Positions 21,564-30,491 of a DNA stretch of 64,000 bases are shown here, piece after piece. Positions within the stretch are counted from its first letter, which is position 1; each line of letters opens with the position of its first letter. The translations under genes were made by a program, and so were the position numbers. The notes beneath the pieces were generated by a model. That model did no database searches, had not been told where the DNA came from, and worked only from the letters and a program-made list of their open reading frames with translations. Origin of the DNA: Blastobasis lacticolella (taxonomy: Eukaryota; Arthropoda; Insecta; Lepidoptera; Blastobasidae); assembly GCA_905147135.1 (NCBI GenBank), contig LR990043.1, positions 18,415,584 to 18,479,583 of the forward strand, written 5' to 3'.

Positions 21564-22004
21564 AAAATCGTCCAGGTAAGATTAGATTAGATTAGATTTA
21601 TTTATTTATCTATGAAAATTACCTTATATTATTATACATTTCATAACATAAGTAACTCACAAGGATATCGTCTTAAATTTGAATATAACAATGTCATGGT
21701 AAATATACAAATATTAGTAGCATGTCAAATTATAAATCATTATATAATAAAATAAAAATTCGATTCAATATGATAAGTGAGTAGGTATACAAACAATACC
21801 TAAGGATTAAAACATCATGTCAAATACAATAATCAATCAAAATATTTAAATTGTCAAACTTAATCAAAATAAAAAATATAAATTATAAGTAGGTATACTA
21901 ACAATATACCTAGTTTAGAAATAACAAGTCAATTAAAATAATCAAAATAGTACCGATACGGGTACAATAGTGTCGAATCAACCACAATAATAAATTAAAT
22001 AATG

Positions 22005-24704
22005 TCAAAATTTCAATTCATTATATTCTTTTATAGAATAAAGAGGATTAGATAATAAGAGGTCTCTCAGCCGGCGCCTAAATGTTTCGTCGCAAGATTC
22101 TTTTTTTAAATTTGCGGGTAGTCGTTCATAAAACGCTGGCCCGACAACGCGCGGGTTTTTATCAAGCAGAGCCAACCGCCGCGGAACAGACTTTAGTCGC
22201 CCCGTTTGCCGCGTGACTCGACCCGGAATGTGCATGCGCTCGAAGTCGCATATGTTGCGTCGCGTCAACATTACAATGTCAAACACATATTGGGAGTACT
22301 GTGTTAGTATTCCATGTGTTTTAAATAATTCCCTACACGAGTGCCTCGGCCGCACACCCGCCATCGTCCGCAGAGCACGTTTCTGTATTATGAAAACACG
22401 GTTCGAATCAGTTGAATCGCCCCATAAGATTATGCCGTACGACAACAACGAGTGAAAGTAGGCGTGATATGTTTGCAACAACGCTTCGTCAGACATAATA
22501 GGTTTCAGTTTCCGTAGGGCAAACACAGCACTGCTCAGCTTCTCACAAAGCATGTCTACATGTTGTTTCCAAGAGAGATTGCTATCCATGAAAAAACCAA
22601 GGAACCTGCAGTAATTGTTTATAGGTATTGGACTCCGCAAGGACAGCGCCGGAGAGTTTCTGCACGAGAAAATCACGATGTTTGACTTATTCGCGTTGAA
22701 AATCAGGCCGTTCATTGTAAACCACTCATGCAGCTGCGTGCATACACTGTCTATCTTGCGTTTAAGCTCTTCAAGCGTACGCGCGCTCACCACTACAGTA
22801 GTATCATCAGCGAACAATACCATTAAACCTTCAATTACATATGACGGAAGGTCATTGATAAATATTAGAAATAGATAATTTCCGAGAGCAGATCCCTGCG
22901 GTATTCCAACCTCTATTTTACCCACTTCAGACTTTATTTTCTTTCCGTCAATATTGACAGCCACGGTCTGCTTTCGGTTTTTTAGGAATGTACTGAGTAG
23001 TTGGTGTGTATTACTCTTTATACCGTAACGCTTGATTTTTTCTAACAGTAAATCATGGTCGATGACATCAAATGCTTTAGACAGGTCGCAAAATATCCCT
23101 GCTACCTTATATTTATCATCTAAAGCAGTTGACACACAGTTATAAATTTTATAAGCAGCCGTCGTTGTGGACATGTTCTTTCTGTACGCAAATTGTTTGT
23201 CAGTAAGTAAATCATTAGTCTCTAAATGGTGCATTAGTTGTTTTGACAGATAAGACTCGAAAATTTTTGATACTGCAGGTACCATGGTTAATGGCCTGTA
23301 ATTGTCTACTGAGAACCTTTCACCCTTTCCTTTATATACTGGACACACTCTTGTACTCTTTAGTACGTCCGGGTATACACCGCTCGTAATCATGTTATTA
23401 AATAATTCGACAAGCAGTCCCGATATGACCGGCCAGATGCATAAAATTATGTTTAGAGATATATCGTATACGTCAAGGGTGTTGGGTTTCTTCAATAGAG
23501 TTTTTACAGTATTTGTCAGGTCATGGATTGTAAGTGTAGGTATGTTGAAGTCTGTTATGTCGCTATCTGTTAAAAAGGTGTTTAAATGTTGAATCGATTT
23601 TGCAGTATCTACTTTTCTTGTGTAGTTAGACGCGACGGATAAAAAGTGTTTGTTGAGGTAGTCTGCTACTTTACTAGGTGGGATGGGTTTTGAATCGTTG
23701 TCCTTTAAGGAAATGCTCTGAATGTTCGGTTTCACCGATACCTCTTCGTTTACAACACGCCACATTTCTTTTGAGGGATTGCTACTCTCATGTATTCGAG
23801 TTGCAACATACTTTTTACGAGCCGCCAACGATTCAGCCTTTATTAGCTTAGAATAATGGTCAATGCATGCGGAAATGTCTGTCTCTTCGGGATACTGTCG
23901 TCTAAATTCTGTGAAGTCATTATGAATTTTTATATATTTATCTAAATCTTCCGTTAGCCATTTCGGATTTTTATTGCGTTTTTTGATAATATGTCGAATT
24001 GGAAAATGAATGTCAATATAGAATTTTAAAATGTCAAATAATTTATTAAATTTAGTGTTTATGTCAATATCATTATTAAATATAAAATTCCAATTATAAT
24101 TTGCAATGTCAAAATAAAATAGGGATATACATTCATCTTTAAACATTCTTTTTTCAATTTTATCGTTGTGTTGTCTTTGGTGTGGCTGGTCTGTGGTTAT
24201 TGTAAACAACTGCGCGTCGTGGTCACTAATGACGGTATGTATAGGTACAGCCGTTAAGTTGCCGCTATCGGACGGCACTATCCCACAGTCAATGGAGGAC
24301 GAACTATCCGTGGACACACGGGTAGGGAATTCGACACAATTTACACATCCATAGCAATTTAAGATTTCATCGACGCGCTTCCGCTGACAATTATCGGACA
24401 AGTAATCCACATTTTGGTCGCCGACTAGAATAAACCTCTTATTCTCGTCAACCAACTTGCCCAGTAACAATTCCAATTTATTTAAATAAATGTCAAAGTC
24501 GCCATAACCTGTGCGATATATCGCAATAACAACAAAATTTGTATTTAATAATTCAATTGCACAGAATTCGAAATGATATTGAACGACCAGGCTATGCAGG
24601 TCAGTTCGTTGGCGGTACGGAATATCGGTCCGTGTGTATAGCGCAACACCACCATGAGCGATGCACGTTCGACAGTAGTGATTTGCCAGTTCATACCCGC
24701 ACAA
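22005..24704 (-). CDS. LINE ORF2: APE endonuclease and reverse transcriptase
   Basis: The 899-residue frame from its first Met shows endonuclease pieces HGGVALYTR, FILVGDQNVDYL and VISDHDAQLF. The RT follows: YRPLTMVPAVSKIFE, GIFCDLSKAFDVIDHD, VGIPQGSALGNYLF and the catalytic LFADDTT. The C-terminus (SYGIILWGDS, RALRTMAGV) is typical of Jockey-superfamily LINEs. The frame is open about 60 codons further upstream, to about 24890, and there encodes VLHQNVRSI and LACSETW, the true endonuclease start. The real protein therefore begins without an obvious ATG and overlaps the end of ORF1, suggesting reinitiation or frameshifting. No inactivating change was seen. Confidence 0.88.
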   Translation of the reverse strand: MCGYELANHYCRTCIAHGGVALYTRTDIPYRQRTDLHSLVVQYHFEFCAIELLNTNFVVIAIYRTGYGDFDIYLNKLELLLGKLVDENKRFILVGDQNVDYLSDNCQRKRVDEILNCYGCVNCVEFPTRVSTDSSSSIDCGIVPSDSGNLTAVPIHTVISDHDAQLFTITTDQPHQRQHNDKIEKRMFKDECISLFYFDIANYNWNFIFNNDIDINTKFNKLFDILKFYIDIHFPIRHIIKKRNKNPKWLTEDLDKYIKIHNDFTEFRRQYPEETDISACIDHYSKLIKAESLAARKKYVATRIHESSNPSKEMWRVVNEEVSVKPNIQSISLKDNDSKPIPPSKVADYLNKHFLSVASNYTRKVDTAKSIQHLNTFLTDSDITDFNIPTLTIHDLTNTVKTLLKKPNTLDVYDISLNIILCIWPVISGLLVELFNNMITSGVYPDVLKSTRVCPVYKGKGERFSVDNYRPLTMVPAVSKIFESYLSKQLMHHLETNDLLTDKQFAYRKNMSTTTAAYKIYNCVSTALDDKYKVAGIFCDLSKAFDVIDHDLLLEKIKRYGIKSNTHQLLSTFLKNRKQTVAVNIDGKKIKSEVGKIEVGIPQGSALGNYLFLIFINDLPSYVIEGLMVLFADDTTVVVSARTLEELKRKIDSVCTQLHEWFTMNGLIFNANKSNIVIFSCRNSPALSLRSPIPINNYCRFLGFFMDSNLSWKQHVDMLCEKLSSAVFALRKLKPIMSDEALLQTYHAYFHSLLSYGIILWGDSTDSNRVFIIQKRALRTMAGVRPRHSCRELFKTHGILTQYSQYVFDIVMLTRRNICDFERMHIPGRVTRQTGRLKSVPRRLALLDKNPRVVGPAFYERLPANLKKESCDETFRRRLRDLLLSNPLYSIKEYNELKF

Positions 24705-24859
24705 CCTAACTCGTTCAATTTCATATTTTTTGCACCATGTCTCACTGCACGCTAGTACATCTGGATTTTCAGTGCTTAATAATAAATCTAAAAGTCCCGT
24801 TTTGCTACAAATAGATCGAACATTTTGGTGTAGTACAGTTATTGTGGTAAATTTTGCGT

Positions 24860-25756
24860 CTAGTGCGGTTTTAGTTGTGTACTGGGACTTTTTGAGTTTT
24901 TTGTACTTACAATATTGAAACGCCGAATTTGGACACCGTCTGGCCAGTGTTTCGAATTTCTCACCAAATGAACTTTGTTTGTGGGTACATTCAGCTTAAA
25001 CGATGAGTAGCTGCCTCTTGTCGCCAACTGTTCGCATTCGACGCCTGTAATCTTCATCTGGCTTCTGATGTGCTGCAGAACGTTTTCGACAGTAGCATCC
25101 TCACACACGTTGAATAAGTGCAGACTGGTGAGACGTGGCGGGGCAGCTCGGAGTCCCTGGGGCATGGCCAATGGCTCGCTTGCGGGCAGAGCGTGTGGCT
25201 GCTGCTCCTCTGCACTGCAACTAGCTGCAACTCGCTTGCCAGCACCAGACCTGCCTCTGGGTGGTGAGGCCTCCACGGCAGCGACACGCCGAGATCGTCC
25301 ACGGGGCCGAAGGGCTCGAGTCGGGGGGCTAGGTTGCTCCGCTTGTACTGCCGGCGGCGCCGGCGTCGGCGTTGGTCGTGGTAGGACGTTATCAGTGACC
25401 TCATCAATATTATCAGTCTGTCCTATTAATGGTCTAGTAGTGCAGTCATCAGTGAAGTAGTCTAGACCAGGGGGCCCGGACTCATTCAGTGATGCGTATG
25501 TTACACCATGAAGCCTTTGGGGAATACTTGACATGCATGGATCTGTGACTGGTGAGTTTTTCTTTACAACATTTATGAGGTCATGTATTAAATGTCTTTG
25601 TTGTGTTAGCTCATCTTGCTGGTGTCTTATTATATCACAACAATCTGTGAGTTTCAAATCCATAGCCATTATTAGGTTTTCTAATTTTAAAATAACGTCC
25701 ACCAACCTTTTGTCGTTGTCATCTTTCGTGCTTGATTTTATTTTTGATGGTGCCAT
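24860..25756 (-). CDS. LINE ORF1 protein
   Basis: A 298-residue protein upstream of ORF2. The first about 75 residues look like a short coiled coil (KRLVDVILKLENLIMAMDLK, then QQDELTQQRHLIHDL). A proline/arginine-rich linker (about 125-200) follows, and the C-terminal about 90 residues (SLHLFNVCEDATVENVLQHI, then LNVPTNKVHLVRNSKHWPDG) resemble an RNA-binding fold of LINE ORF1s. No zinc knuckle is visible. The role expected is RNA packaging of the element. The stop TAG at 24860-24862 lies inside the open ORF2 frame. Confidence 0.75.
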   Translation of the reverse strand: MAPSKIKSSTKDDNDKRLVDVILKLENLIMAMDLKLTDCCDIIRHQQDELTQQRHLIHDLINVVKKNSPVTDPCMSSIPQRLHGVTYASLNESGPPGLDYFTDDCTTRPLIGQTDNIDEVTDNVLPRPTPTPAPPAVQAEQPSPPTRALRPRGRSRRVAAVEASPPRGRSGAGKRVAASCSAEEQQPHALPASEPLAMPQGLRAAPPRLTSLHLFNVCEDATVENVLQHIRSQMKITGVECEQLATRGSYSSFKLNVPTNKVHLVRNSKHWPDGVQIRRFNIVSTKNSKSPSTQLKPH

Positions 25757-25882
25757 GTCAATATTTTAAAGTGCAATACGTCAATTTTATACAAATAATT
25801 AATAATATAGTTGATTTAATATTATAGTAATGTCAAAATAATATTTAAAATAAAATAAATAACAGTGAACGTCTGACTTGTT

Positions 25883-26762
25883 TAAACAAGGACACGCACT
25901 GCCTTCTCTCGCAACTTCTGTGCTATCCAGTTTGTTAGACATGCAAACACTCTGGGAGCTGTGTTCAAGCCTGTGTTCAAGCAACACGTGTTCACAAGAA
26001 CGGGAGGCAGGTCATCTCGAGTATGTCGCCCTCGTATAACAGTCGTAGGAACCGTCTGTGGGACCTCGCTATGGGTACATGGAAATATGCTTGTGCCAGA
26101 TCGACCTTGCACATCCAGTCCTGCGGCTGGAGGAAGTCTGGAATGCGATGCATGTTTACTAGTCGGAACCGATCGGCTTGCACATAGTAATTTAGGGATT
26201 TTAAATTGAAAATTGGTCTGACCGACTTGGCCCTTTTTGGCACAAGAAACAGCGGCGAAATGAAGCTTGGCGACTGTGGTACTACATTCAATATTCCCTG
26301 CCGTTTCATGTTTTGAACTACGCTCGTCATCTCGGGTGACTCTGGCGTACGGCGAAGGTCGGTTTTTGGGTTGGGCAAGTGTAGTGGTGGCTTTAGATCG
26401 AAGGGTATGCGATACCCTTTTATTAATTGGAGAATAAAATGCGGAGCCCCCATTTCTCTCCACTTGTGATGAAAGTGGGCTATCCGGCCGGCCTGGAAGT
26501 GATGCGAGTCATTGCCTTTGCCGTTTACCGCCCTTGTTAGGGGAAGGCGAGAAAGTCCGTTTTTGGCCTCGTTGTGATGGGCGTTTTGTTCTAGATCCGC
26601 GAGATCGAAAGGTACTTTTGTTATTGGGGTAACCACGTTCGGGAAAATAGCTTTGATGTGCAGGCGCACAATGAGAATAACAGGCACCCTGCGAGGGTGG
26701 GTTATTATAGCAGTTATTGATAGACTCATGGCAATGGCCATGTGTACCACGCGATGGTACAT
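25883..26762 (-). pseudogene. DIRS RT, N-terminal part, frame-broken
   Basis: From about 26480 the frame reads WREMGAPHFILQLIKGYRIP, then FLVPKRAKSVRPIFNLKSLN and MCKVDLAQAYFHVPI, the palm and fingers of DIRS RTs, up to EMTCLPF. A 26-nt insertion (TTGTGAACACG...) then shifts the frame; the next frame gives GLNTAPRVFACLTNWIAQK and RVLV, where the LINE interrupts. The frame overlaps the end of gag (26509). Confidence 0.85.
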
Positions 26763-28095
26763 TGTGATGGGCTAGCCCCTGCGAGGGGTGCCGTACAGTA
26801 GTAGTGGTAGGCTTTGCTCGCGAAGCATTGCTGTTACTACTTTTGTTTACAGGCCAGAAGGCCTTACGTACACCACCGGCTTTTTCAAGCACAGCCGTAA
26901 ATTTTTCAGCGTTGAAAATGTGGGTATTAGTAGGCGGCACTTTATTCAACGCAGACTGCGATGGTACATTGTGATGGGCTAGCCCCTGCGAGGGGTGCCG
27001 TACAGTAGTAGTGGTAGGCTTTGCTCGCGAAGCATTGCTGTTACTACTTTTGTTTACAGGCCAGAAGGCCTTACGTACACCACCGGCTTTTTCAAGCACA
27101 GCCGTAAATTTTTCAGCGTTGAAAATGTGGGTATTAGTAGGCGGCACTTTATTCAACGCAGTCTTTACAAGCGGGTCGCGAACCCCCTTTAAAATAGCAT
27201 CACGCCGCATTTCTATAGCCTCAGCCCGATGGCCACAGACTAATTGTAAAAGGTCTGCAGAAACCTTATGAAAGTCGCCTTTCAAAAATAATTCCTCGAT
27301 TTTGTCATTCAGGATATCTAGGGAAGCTTCAGGTGAGCGCGACCATGAAACTAGATTTCGTAATCCACCAATAAAAATCTCCTTTTGCTTAAGGGTGCAA
27401 TACGTGATAGCAGCATATGATTTATCTGAGTAAGCTAAGTGGCGGGAGGTATCATATGCCTTTACCTCTTCGTTTGTGTCTAAATCAGTAAAACCGGGGG
27501 TATGATTGTATAACTTTTGTGTTTCGGCATATCGTACCTCCGACCACGTGCTACTATTAAATCTCTGCATCATATTTAACATTTCTAGAAATTCATCCGA
27601 CGTGCTAGGCATAGCCGGTTCTTTTAATTTAGTTTCGATATTGAACTGAACATCAAGATGGTCCGACTTCGAGTCAGCCGCAGACGGGGGTAAAGATACG
27701 CTGGCCCCTTCGTAAAGGTCACGACTTACATCGGACAAAAAAGGATAATTATCATTGTCACGGAACCGAGTACCACTGTGACCCAAATTTTTTCTCAACT
27801 CGCCTACCTCCTTCGATAATTTAACTAACATTTTACGGTCACGGTTTTGTTTTTTATTGCGGCGACGGGTTTTCCTTTTCTTGGATTCTCTAGCAGATTC
27901 CGAAGATGATGATGACGACGACGAGGAACTTTCACTCGACGAGCTCGAGCTAGAGCTAGATATGCGTCGTCGTCGCGGGCGCGAACGACGTGTCCTGGCG
28001 CCGCCGCCGGCCGCCGGCAGCTGGCGTAGGTCATCGCCAGATATCTGTTCATCTGGTTTTCCACCCGAATCCATCGCACTAGTACAAAATGTCAC
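26509..28095 (-). CDS. DIRS gag-like protein with internal duplication
   Basis: The 528-residue frame has an Arg/Ser-rich N-terminus (long Ser runs at about 46-68), a helical middle (about 80-300, with MPSTSDEFLEMLNMMQRFNS) and a basic, Gly/Ser/Arg-rich tail. Position at the 5' side of the DIRS matches its gag. Residues beginning SALNKVPPTNTHIFNAEK occur twice in direct succession because of a 207-bp in-frame tandem duplication. A second Met (MDSGGKPDE, 18 nt downstream) is an equally good start. Nucleic-acid packaging is expected from the family; no retroviral zinc knuckle is present. Confidence 0.8.
   Translation of the reverse strand: MTFCTSAMDSGGKPDEQISGDDLRQLPAAGGGARTRRSRPRRRRISSSSSSSSSESSSSSSSSSSESARESKKRKTRRRNKKQNRDRKMLVKLSKEVGELRKNLGHSGTRFRDNDNYPFLSDVSRDLYEGASVSLPPSAADSKSDHLDVQFNIETKLKEPAMPSTSDEFLEMLNMMQRFNSSTWSEVRYAETQKLYNHTPGFTDLDTNEEVKAYDTSRHLAYSDKSYAAITYCTLKQKEIFIGGLRNLVSWSRSPEASLDILNDKIEELFLKGDFHKVSADLLQLVCGHRAEAIEMRRDAILKGVRDPLVKTALNKVPPTNTHIFNAEKFTAVLEKAGGVRKAFWPVNKSSNSNASRAKPTTTTVRHPSQGLAHHNVPSQSALNKVPPTNTHIFNAEKFTAVLEKAGGVRKAFWPVNKSSNSNASRAKPTTTTVRHPSQGLAHHNVPSRGTHGHCHESINNCYNNPPSQGACYSHCAPAHQSYFPERGYPNNKSTFRSRGSRTKRPSQRGQKRTFSPSPNKGGKRQRQ
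26754..27167. repeat. Two tandem 207-bp copies inside DIRS gag
   Basis: The unit beginning ATGGTACATTGTGATGGGCT at about 26754 repeats at about 26961 with essentially no visible difference. The period is 69 codons, so the frame is kept. Confidence 0.9.
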
Positions 28096-28340
28096 TTGCT
28101 ATACACAGTTTGAAATAAAAATAAGGTAGAAAAATAAAAGTATTTCTTTGGCCGCAGATGAAACGAACCAAAAAATTTGTAACGAACAGTAAAACTGTTA
28201 AATTGGGAACAATTAAAATACTTATGCTATTACTCACCTGTGAATCACCAGGTAATTTGAAAAAGTATTTAAAAATAATTATACAAAGAATTGCAGTACA
28301 GAATTTTAAGCACAAGTTGTCTCGACGGGAAACTTGACGC

Positions 28341-28495
28341 CAATGACAGACGGTGCGCCGGACTGCAGCTCGCTGCATCCGCCACCCCCACGCCTGATGA
28401 GAGGGGAGGGTGTGCGAAAAGGACAACTAATAAGGGAGAAAAGGAGAGGGAACTAGGGAAACGGAAGTGCCTATCTCATACTAAGCTTCTAATAA
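28341..28495 (-). repeat. DIRS right inverted terminal repeat
   Basis: Reverse complement of 18783-18937; it lies upstream of gag, so it should hold the element's promoter region. Confidence 0.9.
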
Positions 28496-28509
28496 CGGTC
28501 CAGTGGTTT

Positions 28510-29872
28510 AATTGTGTATTTTTAGAGCCGACACCATGCATTGAATCATCAGCGACTTGCATCGACAATGTGTTCTGCTGTTGCGAGGTCAACGAAAAAG
28601 CTATTAAAAATTTTATAAGATCTGACCATAGTAAACAATTCGTTGTTTTTGATTTTAAATGAAATAATGAGGAGTTTTCCAGTAGGTATTGATAGTTTGT
28701 TTCAAAAAGCATCAATAGATGATGGCGCTGATGGCGCTCCTACAATTTTGGTAATGTTGGCAGTGATTTCATGCAGCCAAGTAATACTAAACTTGAAAAT
28801 AAAGTATTTATTAATATAAACATAACTGTTAAAGGTTGAACGAAGTGTAAAAAGAAATATTTATAGAAGTTGGCACTATGTTCCATTATTATTACAACCT
28901 CTAAAATGGTTGAAAACTATTGACAAATATAATATTATCCAATACAACGTACCCAGTGTTTATATCCTGTTTGCTAAGAACCTATTTCAAGCGATTATCA
29001 ATTACCAAAATTGTCGGGGCGCCATCTAGTGAGTGGTTAGGAATGCCTTAGATACCTATTGGAAAACTGCTCATTACGAGACCAATTACTCAAAGGAGAA
29101 TTGAACACTTCAAACTTGTTTGAAAGAATTGAAAATTGCCGGCCTTTGTCTTGATTCTCATGACCCAAACATTCTATTTTCTGATATGTTCAATTCTATC
29201 AATAATGTTTATCAAAGTGTTTTTACGCAAAAAAACACAGAAAAAAAAGAATAGAACCAAACTGTAAATCTAAATTTAGTGATGGGGCTACTTTAGGTAT
29301 CCAAAAAAGCAGATATAGAATGTTTGAACTATACGGTCAGCGAGCTTATTGCCAAGATAGAGATTTTGTAGAATATTACAAACAATACCTACTCAAAAAC
29401 GTTTAAGAAAGTTTGTCTAATGGCAAATCACAGACAATAAGACAATTATAGGTACGTCTTCAAACAAGTCTAACACTGTTTGGAGGCAGGAAAAACAAAG
29501 CCTCGTACCTAATACAAATTATGAAATCAAAACAGAAACCGGAACTAGTACCGCAAAAAAAGAAGTGGCAGAATTGTTACAAACATTTTTTACCGAAATA
29601 CCGATTAAAATTACCTCACTGTTAAACTCATGTCCAATTAGTGCAGAAAACTTGTTAAAAGAAACTTTTGTTATCCCGAAGTAGATGCTATCATTAAAGC
29701 GTTTAAAAGCATTAAGTTGAAAAATACGGAAGATATTTGGGGAATGTCAGTCAGAGTTATAAGTACTGTTGTTGATATTTTAGCACCGTGTTTAGCTTAC
29801 ATTTTTAATGCTTGCGTTAAAGTAGAAGTTTTCCCCGGCCTCATGAAAATCAGTAAAGTGGTGCCATTATTC
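28510..29872 (+). pseudogene. Jockey piece 2: end of endonuclease to RT entry
   Basis: Reads NCVFLEPTPCIESSATCIDN and SDHSKQF (catalytic SDH of the endonuclease). After the MITE at 28730-29026 it reads RPITQRRIEHFK, LFSDMFNSINNVYQ, then KNTEDIWGMSVRVIS and KISKVVPLF, where the palindromic MITE enters. Several frameshifts and stops. Confidence 0.8.
28730..29026. mobile_element. Small MITE with 26-bp terminal inverted repeats
   Basis: The left end GATGGCGCTCCTACAATTTT then GGTAAT matches the reverse complement of the right end GATGGCGCCCCGACAATTTT then GGTAAT. About 297 bp, non-coding. The target duplication is unclear. Confidence 0.75.
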
Positions 29873-30064
29873 ATGTCGCAGCCGGATGGTTAAATTAGCC
29901 GGTTAACTAAACGTCTAGCATTTTGAGCAATTATTTAGTTGAAAATTTGCCAGTTTCATAAGATTTTAAAGTGATGTTAAAAGAACGATATTGCCTCGAG
30001 TTTACGCAGCTCTTCCACACATTGTTCCAATGCTAACCTACCCACAATAACTTCAAAGTATAAT

Positions 30065-30289
30065 TGTTCAATTAACAAGGGCCCAAATCCCACGGTGTCG
30101 TAATAATAAAAACAACACCTTAAGAACGGAGAGAATTTATTACAATCGGTCAAGAGTCTTATTCATATGTTTAGGCATGGTCGCTAGCGCGATGTAGAAT
30201 ACCGTTAGCGACATCTAGTGACCGAAACATAAACTAAAAATACTTGTAATAATTTAAACATTCTACATACGTAGTAATGGGCTTGAACA
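30065..30289 (-). repeat. BEL 3' LTR
   Basis: 225 bp, TGTTCAAGCCC...TTAATTGAACA on the minus strand; by eye identical to the other LTR. Confidence 0.95.
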
Positions 30290-30491
30290 TTCCGCCCGCC
30301 AAAGGCCATATATTGGCCTTTTACCTTATATAAACATAGATTACAATCTAAATTTTTTCTAAAGTTAAACAGTTGTTAACAATGGATAACAAAGTAGAGC
30401 AAACTACAATCAATAGGTACACTATTTTTCAACTATACATTAACAGGTATCATCAACAATTTTAATGTAGAGCTAAGAAATCAACGCAGAG

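Larger units (their letters stand above)
21580..25882 (-). mobile_element. LINE (Jockey/CR1 group) inserted in the DIRS RT
   Basis: Contains ORF1 (24860-25756), ORF2 (22005 to about 24890) and a 3' UTR rich in ATGTCAA words, ending in repeats of TAATC (plus strand ATTAGATTAGATTAGATTT at 21581). Host sequence on both sides shares TTA; joining gives VLVYLDDF, the DIRS RT active-site box, so the LINE landed right at the YLDD codons. Both ORFs are uninterrupted, so this is a young and perhaps complete copy. A similar tail lies at 60326-60735. Confidence 0.85.
18739..28509 (-). mobile_element. DIRS-type tyrosine-recombinase retrotransposon, near full length
   Basis: Encodes, in element order, gag (28095-26509), RT/RNase H (26762-25883 continued at 21579-20301) and tyrosine recombinase (to 19342). 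Termini carry 155-bp inverted repeats (18783-18937 and 28341-28495) plus non-shared outer ends. An internal complementary region (18967-19063) is complementary to both outer ends joined at ATT, the DIRS circle-junction design. The host AAT is present at both edges (18736-18738 and 28510-28512), with no longer duplication, as expected for recombinase integration. The body is split by a LINE (21580-25882), and the RT carries a 26-nt insertion near 25970, so it is non-functional now. Confidence 0.92.

Noticed and set aside
25068..25460. Plus-strand 130-codon frame
   Set aside because: Antisense shadow of the proline/arginine-rich part of LINE ORF1; no motif or homology by eye.
27857..28129. Acidic plus-strand frame rich in Asp/Glu
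   Set aside because: Antisense of the Ser/Arg repeat codons in DIRS gag.
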